64,000 nucleotides of DNA from Chaetoderma sp. LZ-2023a (GCA_034401795.1 CM067359.1:144528233-144592232); one strand, 5' to 3'; positions 11,838 to 24,959 are shown, numbered from the stretch's first letter. Notes: a model not told the origin generated them from the letters alone. Made by a program: numbers and translations.

Positions 11838-13860
11838 CTATAACAGCTTTCTCACGATGTCCTCAATTTCGCATTTAAGTTTCGGGTCATCCGAGATATT
11901 GCCCATGTCAAATAGAGCAGAGCATTCTATGATTAGTTGGGTTAAGATTGATGAGCATGTTAATGCGAGTCTTTGGATAATGAGATGTCTGAGCTCATGG
12001 AAGTGTTTCTGCCTATATTCAAGCATGGCATTGCATTTCAGTAGCGAGTAATCTTCAGTATCAATTTGACACAACAGACATAATGGGTTTATCTAGCTCT
12101 GATTAAATCGTGCAAGTTTGGTTTCAACCGGGGAGGTTTCGAGACATTCTGACCAGAATTTGTCTACTGCAGACTTGACGAACGGTTTCCAGAGCTGTTT
12201 ATTGAAAGCTAAGACTTTACATTGGTCAAATTCGGGAGCTCGTATTGTTGAAGTATGGACTGGATACACACGAACCAGCTCTGGAATTTGGCTGAAGTTG
12301 ATATCATGGCAGTCTGGCATTCCATTAGACCCTTTAGAATGTGACTTCCACTTCTAATGATGGAGTCCAACAGTGTTAGCTGTCGAATATGTAGTTCGGC
12401 GGTCGCAGGCCTGGCTCCAACAATTAATTACACTATGCATTTGGCGGTGCGAACTGGTAGAGAAAGAATCTTTCACAACATGCTTATGTGGAATTGCTCT
12501 ATATTGTCCATATGTTTGTTGGAAAAGTTGAAAATTTCCAATCAGTAGAGGTCTTGATAGGACGTACATTATATAAATGTGAAAGCAGATCTTTGGGTCA
12601 AGCCCATTGGTCCAATGTAGGCCAGTACCAGTCAGTGTGTATAAAGTATGCCTTGCAGTGGAGATACGTACTTCAAGGTTTGTGACAATTTCTTTTTTGT
12701 GTGTGTATGTGTCAGGACTAGATGTGTAGCTTTCATGATAGATGGCACTCGAATATCGACTAGTGTCAAACTATACTGACTGGTCCTGGTATCATTTGTT
12801 GATGCTTTACTGAGTACATTAGATTTCTCTGCGTGGATGTTGTCTTTATTTGCATGAATATGAGTATGCTTGATCAAGCAAGAGTTGGAGTTCATGTGCA
12901 ATATCGTCAGCCACAGTAGAACATCCTGTGTACACTGATTCGACGAAGGGTCCTAACTGTTGGGTTTCTAGCTCCACCAGCAGGTCGTTGATGTACATTT
13001 TATATAGACTGATTGAAAGGATTACTCCTTGACGGACACATTGTTTGACCTAAAATCCACGCCTTTCCATTTGACCTTTGCTGACAGTCCGGTATAAAGT
13101 TTGTCTATTGGCTCCCATAAATGCGAGTCAATATCCTGGTCATAGAGATGACGCTTCAGTGAATCATGATCGACGTTAAACGCGTTTTTGAGTGTCGAGT
13201 AGAGCTGTATAAAGTGGTTTCTTACTCAGGGTTGCTTCTGCCATTATTTCTGAGATTATAAAGTTGCCATAATTGAAGTCAGCAGTAAAGCCAAATTGTA
13301 GAGGTGATTGATTACATGGCATTTGGATCCTATTCAGTGTAATATGGTCACAAATTTTACCTTGAAGTACAGAGACTGTAATACCTCTGAAGTTACTAAG
13401 GTTTTTTTTAATAACTGTGAGTACTTCGTTTTGAGACTGGGTCAGTTCTGTTTTGATAAGTAACATTGCGAATTAAGTAGAGGTCTTGTTGTACTTTCTC
13501 AGCATACTTAAGTGCAAAATGTCCACCTATTGGGATGGCGAGATCTTCATAATAGGCTGCGAATCCGGCGCACTGGTCTGCTGGTTCAGTAAGCGTACTA
13601 TTGCCTTTCTTCATTATATCGGAGCCTGACGATTGTATGTTGTTACGGTTATTGAGTTTATAGAAGTTGGTGGTAGTATAACTCTCCATTATGTTATTGT
13701 AGAAACTGCTTTGTTCTGCAGCCTGTTCTGTCCTTTGTTGTGATCTTAAACGCTTTTTCGTGCTTTTCATTTCCTTGCTGATAGAATGTTCTGGGCCTGG
13801 TTTGTTAAGCTCTTGCCACTTCGATTTTAGTGCTTTTCCCTGACTGAGTATGTTTGTCAA
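11838..13860 (-). pseudogene. Decayed non-LTR retrotransposon (LINE) ORF2, reverse transcriptase to C-terminal zinc motif
   Basis: Reading leftwards, pieces in different frames give an ordered LINE ORF2. The N-terminal linker is at 13860-13408. The reverse-transcriptase start is at about 13430-13176 (FRGITVSVLQGKICDHITL, PLQFGFT, KKPLYTALLDTQK). Then come VDHDSLKRHLYDQ (about 13135-13175) and the catalytic ADD in STVADDIA (about 12902-12920). A C-terminal region at 12320-11838 has CLLCQ...EDYSLLKC, the usual C-x2-C...C zinc motif of such ORFs. Several frameshifts and stops separate these pieces (for example after 12357). There is no endonuclease domain upstream of 13860, so the copy is 5'-truncated and dead. 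Clade is uncertain (CR1/L2/jockey-like group). Confidence 0.75.
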
Positions 13861-13864
13861 TTTT

Positions 13865-14600
13865 GGAGCTATTGTAATTATTACTATCCCATCGGACTAG
13901 TGAGATTACTGATTGACACTGAATCTACTAGTCCTGTAGATTTTACTATCCTCGGCTAGCGAACTACTGCTAACTTCGAGCCCTGTTCATAACCAATGAG
14001 AATTCTAAGTTACCTAGTGATTGACATGTCAGATTCAGGCGAACCTCTCAGAGCTAAAGAATGTTCGTTTTACAAGAGATTTCAACGACCACCGACTATT
14101 CAGGTAGTAAAACTGAGAAAATCATTTTAAGAAATTGTGCATTTGGGGAAGCAAGCACAAAACTCAATCCCCAAAATCTGTTCAATTATTGTTCGTTGCA
14201 AACATAATCTAATCATCTACATACTCTCTACTCAATGACTTCCTTGACTACTGTTTTGGCCAATGATACACATAAAATTCAGCAAATTGGTTTATGCAAA
14301 CATACCTAGAGATGGTCAAACAACAAACACTGACATGGTCATAGTAGTCCAGGAGCTAAAGCTAGGTCAGAATCGTGATGTAGCACACCCAGTATTCGGA
14401 AGGTCTGACACTTGCTGTGGCTTGGGGGACATGTCCCACACATTTTAAGCCCTGTTGTACAAACAAATTGTGATAGCACTAATTAGTTATGCTGATTTCT
14501 TTGCATAGGGGGTCTAGGCTTTGGCTGTATCCACAGTGCACAACGATATAAGCATGATCGTGTCATAACTCAAGACCAGAGCGTGTCATACATGCTGAAC
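13865..14600. other. Non-coding spacer
   Basis: No gene recognised. I looked for the N-terminal third of the CXC-family copy B here and could not find it. Confidence 0.4.
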
Positions 14601-14620
14601 ACTCAGTCAGGAGAAGGGCT

Positions 14621-17600
14621 TTGACAGCACCAGGTACTGAAAACAGAATTCTTGATTGTGGGGTGTTTGGTAGAAGACCAGTTGTGACCGCGTTCATAGA
14701 CACTGTCAAGAAGGATTGGTACCAATGTGATAGCTCAATCCAGGAACAGGCATTAGTCATGGATCTTGCATGGGCCATCGTTCGAATGTGTCCAATAAAA
14801 TTGTTTGCGGTAGATCTTGTACCCATGATGACCACAGAAACACAAACAATCCCTAGTTGGAGTGGATTTAATGCACTTGTATCATGTGCTAACGCACCTT
14901 TTACACAAATCGGTTACTGTCCAATGATTTCCGGATCACCAACTGAATTCAATACGGTGTATACGGTCATGAAACAAGTTCAAAGAATGATGACAACACT
15001 AGGACAGAATGACTCGGTCATTACATTCGACTTGGTCATATATGTCAAGGTAAAGGAGATACAGTGGCGATATAAAGAAGAGTTTAGTGACACTGTGATC
15101 AGACTGGGGGGATTCCACATTGCGCTAAACTACTTAGCTGTTATTGGAAAGATGTTTGATGACTCTGGCTTAGAAGATCTCCTCATAGAGGCCAACACCT
15201 ATGGTAGCAGCACGGCTGCTGCTCTACTTAAAGGGAAGTCATATAATCGAGGAGTGAGGGCTCACAAATTGGTTATGGAAGCGCTGCTGCGATTACAATG
15301 GCAGTCTTTTTCCAAATGGGTTCAACAAAATGGACAACATGAAGACCACATTACTCCAACAGAATTGGAGTCTGGATGAGAAAATTAAGATGTGCCGAAG
15401 CAGCATTGACGACTTAGACGCACTGCAAGAACATTTCAAAGAGGTGTGTATGTACGTGAATAAATTGCAACAGCTGTTCAAATCCTTTAAAGTTGAGTCA
15501 AGCTCAAAATCACACCTGTTCGCATTTTGGAACTCATATTCATATGGTAGAGCTGCTGCTTGGATTCATAAGAGCTGAGAGAACTGGAGATTGGCAGGCA
15601 CACCTATCTGCTACTGCTGCTATGGCGCCATATTTCTACAGCATGGACAGAAACAATTATGCAAGATGGCTGCCAATATATCTTGCGGACATGAAGATGC
15701 TTCCAAGTACACATCCCCATGTACATGAACAATTCTTGAATGGAAATCATTACGTAAGTCGCTCAGACCATCCATTCAATCAAGTGTGGACAGATGTGGC
15801 CTTAGAGCAATCGATTAATTTGGATTCCAAAAAGCGAGGTGGTATTATTGGAATAACACAAAAGCCAGGAGCTCTGGAGAGGTGGTTTTTAACTAGCCAC
15901 GAGAGGGCAGCCATAACAACGGTCACAAAGCAAATGTGTGGGTTACAAGATAGTCACATGTTTGGAGTACATAAGGAAATGGGGACTAATCGAATGAACA
16001 GGGATGAAACCGATGTGCAGAAGATACTTTCGATGTTCTCATCAGATATAATGACCAATCCCTTTAATATTGCGGAAAACGACGACAGCGAGTGTCTTCC
16101 GCTTGTAAACATTGCAACTGGCGTGGTATTGCCTAGTGAAATCGCCAAGAGACTTGTTTCCGCCTGTGACATTGGTAAGGAGATTATGGAAAATTTTGTT
16201 CAGGAGCGGCTGGACACTTAACACGAGAAGCTTTTGGGACACGTTGCCACACTTAAAACTTAAAACATTTGCCAGCCTAGCACAGAAGAAAAAACTCAAA
16301 ACAAATGATGAAAAAATTCACAATGTGAGATCTGACCGCGAACTATTTGGTCGATTAATTATTGCCGCAAGGTCCAGAGATGTTGATTTAAAACTAGTGA
16401 TGACGTATGAACTGTCTGCTGTTCCACTATCATTGTCACATACGGATGGGACTCTAAGAAAGAATGTGAAAAGTGTTTTGTTAAGTGAACTAGAAAAGGA
16501 AGTAAATGTTGATGGACGACTTCCACCTGTTGACAAGACAGGCGCAACAGCTTATGTAGTAGATGGCATGGCAATTGTGCAAATGGTTAAAACTGGAGGT
16601 ACGTCTACATTTGGAGAATTGGCTGATAAATACTGGCACATCTTTACAGTTCCACTGAATCAAGAAGACTGCAACAGAGTAGATATAGTTTTTGACAGAT
16701 ATGATAGACTGGAATCTCTCAAAGCGGAAGAGCGGCTAAAACGTGGGTCATCAACAGCATTGGAAGTAAAGATTGCTGGAGAAAATACTCCCGTTCCAAA
16801 GCAATGGGCCAAGTACATCAGCAATCCAAGCAACAAAAGTAACCTGGTTGCATTTCTCAGCATGCGGTGGCGTGATACTGGTCCAAATATGCTATCTGCC
16901 GACAATTGCGTCATTCTTGCTGGTGGCTTTAACGATGGAATGGATGGTGTTGTCATTTCAGCGAACAATTCATCGTATTTGGAAGAACTTTGATCAGATC
17001 ACGAGGAAGCAGATACGCGTATGATGTTGCACGCGCTACACGCTTCAAAAGACCACATGCGTGTTGTTATACAGTCTCCTGATACAGACGTGGCAGTACT
17101 TAGTATATATACGTATCGTTCGCTTCACTGTTCTGAACTATGGTTCCGTACGGGCACAAAGGACAAATTGCGATACATACCAATACATACAGTTGCTCAA
17201 GTACTGGGCCCAGCTATCTGTCTGTCTTTGCCTGGGTTTCATTCCCTTACAGGTTGCGATAGCACTAGTGCATTATTTGGAGTCGCTAAGAGAAAAGCAT
17301 TCAACCTCTTAAAGTCATCTGAATGTCATCAGCTTAGCTTAGCCCAACTCGGCGAACATGTTGACTTATCACCGAATACTGCAATTCTATGTGAGAAATT
17401 TGTCTGTGAGTTGTATACCACCAGGGATGTGGGAGACAGCTAATGAAACCCGTTATTGGCTCTTTTGTCAAGAGACAAAGAAATGAAAATCTTCCACCTA
17501 CATCGAATAGTCTAAAGCATCACACCGAAAGGGCCAATTTTCAAGCTCTTGTTTGGAGACGTTCATTGCAAGCTGTTCAGAATCTTCCATCTCCAAATGG

Positions 17601-17820
17601 ACATGGCTGGAGTATAGTGGATGGTCTACTCAAGCCTGTTCTAATGTCAAAGGATCCTGCTCCATTTGGATTAATTGAACTCACATCATGTAGAACAGAT
17701 CTCTGTCAATGCAAGGCTAACAATCTACTCTGCACTGAAGCATGCCTTTGTATGGGAGGTGAAATGTGTGACAATGTTCAGCATACAATTGTCGAAGATG
17801 ACTCTGACACGGATGAGTAA
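14621..17820 (+). pseudogene. Nuclease-CXC mobile-gene family member, broken copy B
   Basis: This is homologous to copy A at 1-2114, where they overlap, and continues beyond it. Segments in order: 14621-15379, 15330-15540, 15493-16221, 16112-17443, 17443-17820. Four or five frameshifts separate them, and a TGA at 16991-16993 interrupts the fourth in frame. From 16.5 kb the motif order matches FEN/XPG 5' nucleases: an N-terminal Asp motif (YVVDGMAIVQ, about 16554-16583), VDIVFDRY...SLKAEERLKR (about 16678-16745), DHEEADTRM (about 16997-17023) and SPDTDVAVL (about 17074-17100). GFHSLTGCDSTSALFG (about 17236-17283) follows. The C-terminus (17689-17776) is a cysteine cluster CRTDLCQC...CTEACLCM...C of the Tesmin/TSO1 CXC type, a DNA-binding fold. 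The nuclease assignment is my inference from motif order. The N-terminal zinc part is not found. Confidence 0.8.
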
Positions 17821-19090
17821 CATTCTCTCATTTGCTCACGTGATAAATATGTCCTGCCAGCTTGTGTAGACATGCACTGCATGTCAGTTAAAAGTTTAAT
17901 TATGAAAAATGTAGAAAACATGGGCATTGTTGTAGCTAAGGTATTGCTAGTCACAAGAAGACCTAAGTGCCCCAATATGTACAAAGCAACATACGGGTGT
18001 CTTAAACGAGGTTGATTATGTATAAATCTGCGATATACGATCACTCCTTTCCATTTTGCTTAAGATTGTATTGACATAACATGCGCTTAAGTTTGTGAAA
18101 AATTTACCATTGTGAAAATTGTTTGAGAGCTACATTCAACACCTATTGTAAATGGGCTTCTCACGGGTTAGTGATACCACAATTTTCTTGTACAACACGG
18201 CTCAGAATATACCCAAGACATCGGTCTAGCATAATATAGAGACAAACCTTCTGAATACTGGGTGTGCTACGAAACCATTCTTCTAGACCCCTTTTGAAAA
18301 TTGGCTCCCGGACTATAGGGTCAACAGATAAATGACATGTGGCCACTTTGCCTTGCCACTACAGTAATCTCCCAATTGAAATGCGCTGAGTATTTAAATG
18401 AACAGCACCTTCATCATCATGAGCAGAGGGCATCAAGGATAGTCCATGATACCGGCACCTGTTGCATTGAACTCCAGAACCGTAGCACTTTAATTGCCAA
18501 GAAAATCTCAGTTTCTGCCTAGTGATTGTCCATTTGCAGGCCAAGATAAGACTATTTTTAGCTCGAATTCTAACACAACGAAGGAACTAGCTGTGCAAGA
18601 GGATTCCAGATTTTGTGTGTGATCCAGATAAAACAATCAGGATCCACTCAAATTCTGGTCTGTGGTTATCTCGGAAACTACTGGTCTGATCTGGCTCAAG
18701 TGACCATACAACTTGGATTTAACAACTTGAGGCATGATGGGGGGGGGGGAGGGGAGGTAATCTGGAACCCGCAGCTGTCAAAATTCTATTGATCTCATTT
18801 TAATTTATGACTAGAACGACCAATTCGCTTACTAAGTTAGTCATTCATAATTTTCAAAAAATAGTCTTCACTTGGACTGTAAACGAACATTCCTCAAGAC
18901 CACTGCGGAAGCCAGTTTGGGCCAGCTTGTCCATCAAAGCGTTAAAATCCCAATGCTTTGGACAGGCCAATAATGCGTGTACTCAAACTGTAAAACGGCA
19001 TACATATGTACATCCAAAACACCACTGCCAGAAGTGGTACAGGCGAGCCGGCTCATGGCTTGTGTTAGAGCATAGCAGTGCTTAATAACT
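17821..19090. other. Non-coding spacer with a P2 half copy
   Basis: A half P2 arm (TTTGCAGGCCAAGATAAGAC) lies at about 18531-18556 and a G-rich run near 18738. No gene supported. Confidence 0.4.
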
Positions 19091-19092
19091 TA

Positions 19093-19388
19093 ATAAAATA
19101 CAAGATGTCCGTCCAAAACGATAAATTTTGATCAATTCACGGTGAACATCATTTTTGACATGGACAAACTGTAATGACGCATAGGCCTTAATCATATCTC
19201 CAAAAATCCAGCCCAATCCGTTCAGAGGTTCTGGCCATTTTCGCGAAAACTAGGTCATCTAAGATGGCCGTCGAAGCATTTGGACAATCAAGTTCAAGTT
19301 CAGTGGTTCTTGAATCATTTAAATGAAAAGTTGAGGAACAACAGACTGACGGTCGGCATGGCATAAGCTCACTTGGCCTTTTTAGGTT
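19093..19388 (+). repeat. Fragment of HINE-like family R2
   Basis: Shares GCGAAAACTAGGTCATC, AAGATGGCCGTCGAA and the end AAGCTCACTTGGCC with the full copy at 19891-21757. Confidence 0.6.
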
Positions 19389-19890
19389 ATACACACTTTA
19401 TACACGAATCAGAACGACAAATGTAATATTTAAATTTCCAGACATTTTACAAACCAGTAGAGCACAATATTTAAATTTTCAGTTTTAAAATTCACAGTAA
19501 GTCAGGAAGAATACTCAAATTCAAGAAACTCTTAATCACACTATGCTTTTAACAGCTTAGTGTGCATGACACGACTGGTACAACTTTGCATAAATAGAGG
19601 ACACATGAGTCAATATTTCATAAAAACACACAGATTCGCTTGAAACGTTCTCAGTCAATAAGAAAAAAAACCTTTTATTCAATATTTGACAGCCTGCCGC
19701 CAACGCACTGATCGATTCCCAGCTCAAAATGTATCGGACGTAATCATGCTAATTTATTTGCTCAGAAGGTTCTTTTAAGATGCCATTTATCACCCTTTCA
19801 CCATAATTTCAATGAAAATCCCTAAGATTAACATTTGTGGGATTTTCTAACACCTCTTCGATAACTAATTTTGAGGAAATCAGTCTGTTT
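19389..19890. other. Non-coding spacer
   Basis: Nothing recognised. Confidence 0.35.
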
Positions 19891-21757
19891 AACAAGAGGC
19901 CCAAGGGGCCTGTATCTCCCACCTGGAATTATTGCCCTCTCACCTGGAATTATTGCCCGAACAACATTTTACCAATCTAGTTTCAGTGAATGTTTAGGCA
20001 AGTTTTATTAAAATTGACTCACAAGTTAATAAGAAGTCTATGATTTTTTTCAGAAAATACAAGATGGCCACTAAACATGCTAAATGTTAATTGATCAATG
20101 GGGGAGGGGGGGGGCATGTTTTTTTAATGCATCAACTTTCCACAGACAAACTTTAATGCCCCTTGGTCCCTAATCATATCTCTCAAATTTCAGCCTAATC
20201 TGTTTAGTGGTAATGGAAAATAAGGCGCTGTCAGGAAAACCAGGTCATTCAAGATGGCTGTCTATTTCGCCAATCAAGTTCCCTTGAACAAACTTGGATC
20301 AGCTCTTGCCCTAGATGATATTTCATGAGTTTTGAATCGATCCCCCGAGCGGTTTCGGAGATTTTAAAAGAAAGTTCTAAAAATTGGCCAAAATCCAAAA
20401 TGGCCACCGGGCAAATTGGCCAATCGGCTTCGTTTGAACAAACTTGGAACTCTAAGCCCTAAGGATGCTTTCTAAATATACTTGAGATCGGCCAAGGGAA
20501 GAAGACATTTTCAATTTCCCATTGCTTTAGTCTGGGAGTTTTTGGCGGGAAAACAATCAAAGATGGCTGCCAAACCATTTATCCGACAGTTTCGAATGTG
20601 GTAAATTTGAAATCAGCATAACCAAAAACCTATATAAAACCAATTTCGGCTTCAAATGTTTTTTGATGGATCAACTTCCCTTGAACAAACGTTAATGGCA
20701 CTAATTATATCTCCCAAATTTCAGCCTGATCCATTCAGCGGTTCTGGTCCTTTTTCCGAAAACTAGGTCATTCAATATGGCCGCCGAACCATTTGGCCAA
20801 TCAGATTCCCTTGAGGAAACTTGGCTCAACTCTTGCCCTGGGTGATATTTTATGAATTTTGAATCGATCTCCCAAGCGTTTCAGAGATTTTTAGACATTT
20901 TTTAAAATCTGCTAAAATCCACGATTTTTCGGAGAAAATTGGCCGATCAGTTTCAATTTGAATCTCATTGACAAACTTGAATCTCATTGCCGTAAAGATG
21001 CTTCCTGCCAAATATAATTGAAATCGGACAAGTGGCTCACGGGGTAAGAAGACATTTTCAATTTCCCATTTCGTTAGTATGGGGTTTTTTGGCGGGAAAA
21101 TGATCCAAGATGGCTGCCAAACCATTTATCCCACAGTTTCAAAAATGAATACCAAAAAACCATATAAAACCAATTTCAGCTTCAAAATCCATCAAATACA
21201 AATATTCAATATGGCCGCCAAACATGCTACATTGTGATTGGTACACGCCGGCCATGTTCTTTTTTTATGTTTCAACTTCCCTTGAACAAACTTTAATGGT
21301 CCTTAGTCCCTTATCATATCTGTTAAATTTATGGCCCAATCCGTTCAGCGGTTCTGGAGTTGTTTTCGCGAAAACTAGGTCATCCAAGATGGCCGTTGAA
21401 CCATTTGGCCAATCAAGTTCCCTTGAAGAAACATGATTCAGCTCTTGCCCTAGATGATATTTCAGGAGTTTTGATTCGATCCCCCAAGTGGTTTCGGAGA
21501 AATTTTTTTTAGAGGTTTCTGAAAATTGGCCAAAATTCAAGATGGCCGGCGGCCAAATTTACCAATCGGGTTCATTTGAGCAAACTTGAATCTCTATGCC
21601 CTAAGGATGCTTTCTGCCAAATATATTTGAAATCAGTCAAGCGGTTCTTGAGAAGTCGCGTAAAGGAAAAGTTGATGGACAACGGACGGAGAGACACATG
21701 ACGGGCCGTCGCCCTGGTATAAGCTCACTTGGCCATTTAGGTCAGGTGAGCTAAAAA
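19891..21757 (+). mobile_element. Helitron/HINE-like repeat, family R2
   Basis: Starts AACAAGAGGCCCAAGGGGCC (a short GGCCC/GGGCC hairpin). It has internal ~540-bp repeats with AAGATGGC blocks (about 20520 and 21063, TTTTTGGCGGGAAAA then AAGATGGCTGCCAAACC). It ends in a hairpin AGCTCACTTGGCC/GGTCAGGTGAGCT at 21722-21752, followed by AAAAAG. No transposase ORF. Repeats with these ends are common in mollusc-like genomes as I recall; the Helitron link is inference. Confidence 0.6.
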
Positions 21758-22386
21758 GATAAACATGTACGAACTGATTACAAATATTGCGTGTACTAAA
21801 GGTAACTTCGCGATAGCGCTTTCAATATCTGCCTCGTTTACTATTGATGCCCTGTAACTGGAGTGACGTAATATACAGTTGCCCTATCGATTGCCAAATT
21901 TGAAAAAGTTGAAATCAGAATTCACGTTTTACACTTTTTCGAATTTCTTGCTTATTTTTTATTGTACGCTCGCACAATTTATATGTGATAGACGGATTTT
22001 GATTGTACTTTAACTACATTGTATAATTGGCTGCTAAAATTGTGTTTGCATACAGACTTTAATGAAATTGTACCAGTCATCCCAATGATAAAATGTCAAA
22101 TATAGTCTTCAGCAAATGGACATTCACAAAGGAAAACGTTAAATATTTTACCTATCTTAGGGTTAAATAAATTATGGAGTAAGTTCAAGAACAGAGCAAG
22201 CCAAATGAACAATTGTTTAGATGTCACTTATGTATAGTGTCATAAGCAAATACGTCACATGCTAGCTGATGTCACAATCATAATGACGTATAGCTCCGTC
22301 ATGAAAAGTGAAAAACCTGCCGCTAAAGGTGTGTCAATTGTATGAATTTTATTGCTTTGACAAATTTACAATTTAATACACATTCT

Positions 22387-22492
22387 GTTAAATATTTTGA
22401 AACTAATTTGATTGAGAGCCGATTGATTGAGAGCTTTTCCTGGCATAGGCAGCAACAGTCTCCAATCAAATTATTTTCCAAAATATTCAACA
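22387..22492. repeat. Palindromic MITE-like repeat, family P1
   Basis: Arms GTTAAATATTTTGAAACTAA and TTCCAAAATATTCAACAC, with a centre containing GGCAGCAACAG. The rest of 21758-22575 shows no gene. Confidence 0.65.
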
Positions 22493-22575
22493 CTTTAGCT
22501 GTATAATTACCTTGAATGAAATTTAGATTCTGGCAATTCAAGTTTCAAAGTTTTATGTCGATTACAAAACATGTA

Positions 22576-24462
22576 ACAAGAGCCCTGCAAACGGCGCATA
22601 ATACCCCGCCATGATGACAAACTCATGAATGACAGCTAGTAGAAAATATCTATTTCTTCCTCAGACCCATCAGACCAGTAATCCTTATGAAGCGGCAAAG
22701 CGATTCGCTAAACGGTTAAGGAGGTATCATCCAGAAACCAATTTCCAAGATGGCTGCCGCTGACTGGCGACCATATTGGATTTCGGATTATCGTAAATTT
22801 CGATAGGTTTCCTCACCAGGCATATTCCAATGACGCTTGGAATTGATCCGATAAATGGTAACAGAGATATCATCCAGAAACCAACTTTCAAGATGGCAGC
22901 CCATGGCTGGCGGCCATCTTGGATTTCGGATCAGTGTCGATTTCGATAAGTTTCTTCTTCAGACCTAGTCCAACCACTATGAAGTTTCAAAGCGATCTGA
23001 TAAATGGTAACGGAGTTATCATCCAGACACCAATTTTCAACATGGCCACCGGTGGCTGGTGGCCATCTTGGATTTCGGATCACTATCGATTTGGATAGGT
23101 TTCTTCCCCAGCTGTAGTCCAACCACTCTATGAAGTTTCAAAGCGATGCGATAAACGGTAATGGAGTTATCATCCGGAAACTAATTTTCAAGATGGCCAC
23201 CGGTGGCTGGCAGCCATCTTGGATTTCGAATCATTGTCGATTTCATTAGGTTTCGTCCCAAGACCTAGTCTAACCACTCCATGAAGTTTCAAAGCGATCT
23301 GATAAACGGTAACGGAGTTATCATCCAGAAACCAATTTTCAAGATGGATACCGGTGGCTGGTGGCCATCTTGGATATCGGATCATCGTCAATTTCGATAG
23401 GTTTCTTCCCCAGTCCTAGTCCACCCATTCCATGAAGTTTCAAAACGATCCGATTAACGGTAACGAAGGTATCATCCGGAAACCAATTTTCAAGATGGCC
23501 ACCAGTGGCTGGCGGCCATCTTGGATTTCGAATCATTGTCACTTTTGATAGGTTTCTTCCCCAGACCTAGTATAACAACTCCATGAACTTTCACAGCGAT
23601 CCGATAAACGGTATCGGAGTTATCATCCGGAAACAAATTTTCAGGATGGACGCCGGTGGCTGGCAGCCATCTTGGATTTCGGATCATCGTTGATTTCGAT
23701 AGGTTTCTTCCCCAGACCTAGTCCAACCACCCTATGAAGTTTCAATGCGATCCGACAAATGGTAACAGAGTTATCATCCAGAAACCAATTTTCAAGATGG
23801 ATACCGGTGGCTGGTGGCCATCTTGGATATCGGATCATCGTCAATTTCGATAGGTTTCTTCCCCAGTCCTAGTCCACCCATTCCATGAAGTTTCAAAACG
23901 ATCCGATAAACGGTAACGAAGTTATCATCCGGAAACCAATTTTCAAGATGGCCACCAGTGGCTGGCGGCCATCTTGGATTTCGAATCATTGTCACTTTTG
24001 ATAGGTTTCTTCCCCAGACATAGTATAACAACTCCATGAACTTTCAAAGCGATCCGATAAACGGTATCGGAGTTATCATCCGGAAACCAATTTTCAGGAT
24101 GGACGCCGGTGGCTGGCGGCCATCTTGGATTTCGGATCATCGTTGATTTCGATAGGTTTCTTCCCCAGACCTAGTCCAACCACCCTATGAAGTTTCAATG
24201 CGATCCGACAAATGGTAACAGAGTTATCATCCGGAAACCAATTTTCAAGATGGCCACTGGTGGCTGGCGGCCATCTTAGATTTCGGATCAACGTCGATTT
24301 CGATAGGTTTCTTCCCAAGACCTAGTCCAACCACCCTATGGAATTTCAATGCGATCCGACAAAAGGTAATAGAGTTATCATCCGGAAACCACTCTGCCAC
24401 CCGCACACCCGGACAGATGGCGCCATTACATAATACCCGATAAATTTTTAGCCGGGGTATAA
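22576..24462 (+). mobile_element. HINE-like repeat with internal satellite, family R3
   Basis: Starts AACAAGAGCCCTGCAAACGG and GCGCATAATACCCCGCC. It holds the 151-bp satellite described separately, and ends at a hairpin of ATACCCG ... GCCGGGGTAT (about 24432-24460) followed by AAAAAG. The layout (unique head, tandem units, 3' hairpin, TAAAAAG) is the same as in R1 and R2. Confidence 0.6.
22720..24395 (+). repeat. 151-bp tandem satellite with 453-bp higher-order repeat
   Basis: About eleven units of 151 bp, each with AAGATGGCCACCGGTGGCTGG, GGCCATCTTGGATTTCG and GATAGGTTTCTTCCC. Units three apart are far more alike than neighbours: 23339-23791 and 23792-24244 match almost throughout (453 = 3 x 151), including unit-specific variants. 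151 is not a multiple of 3, and the ORFs over it are artefacts. Confidence 0.85.
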
Positions 24463-24708
24463 AAAGTGGGCGGGGAATAGCTAAAAATGGGCGTGGCATA
24501 GCTAGAAGTGGTGGGGCATAGCTAGAACTGGATCCCTCTTAAGATTGACTTCAGGAGAAAATGGAGGATTTCAGTTTTTCAGTCGCTCACATGTCATAAT
24601 CAATTACATGACCTGTAAGATGACATGTCATGGTCACGACCGCTTAATTGATGATGGATTAAGCGTCGTTGTACAAATTCTGTATCTTTACTATTTAATA
24701 AATAAGCT

Positions 24709-24784
24709 GATGAATATTTTGAAACTAATTTGTCTGGGCCCTGTTGCTGTCTATCAGTCAAATTAGTTTCAAAATATTCAACAG
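24709..24784. repeat. Palindromic MITE-like repeat, family P1 (short)
   Basis: GATGAATATTTTGAAACTAA ... TTTCAAAATATTCAACAG with one side of the centre shortened. ACCTGTATAG and GGAGCTTAGCTA-like flanks match those of the 8.1-8.8 kb element. Confidence 0.65.
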
Positions 24785-24959
24785 CTTACCTGTATAGTTT
24801 TCTAGAAATTGAGTCATGGAATTGAGGGATCGATTGATCCCACCACTGGTGAGGCGTATGTAGAGCTTAGCTAAAGATGGGTGGGAATTAGCTAAAAACT
24901 GGATTGCTTCATTATCGGCATGGCTTACCATTTGCAGTGCTTGTTTATGTACAATTACC

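Noticed and set aside
12357-12685. Short plus-strand ORFs over the decayed LINE
   Set aside because: Antisense shadows of the minus-strand LINE coding sequence.
22931-24499. Row of ~65-aa minus-strand ORFs spaced 151 bp
   Set aside because: Satellite units; the period is not a multiple of three, and starts are chance ATGs.
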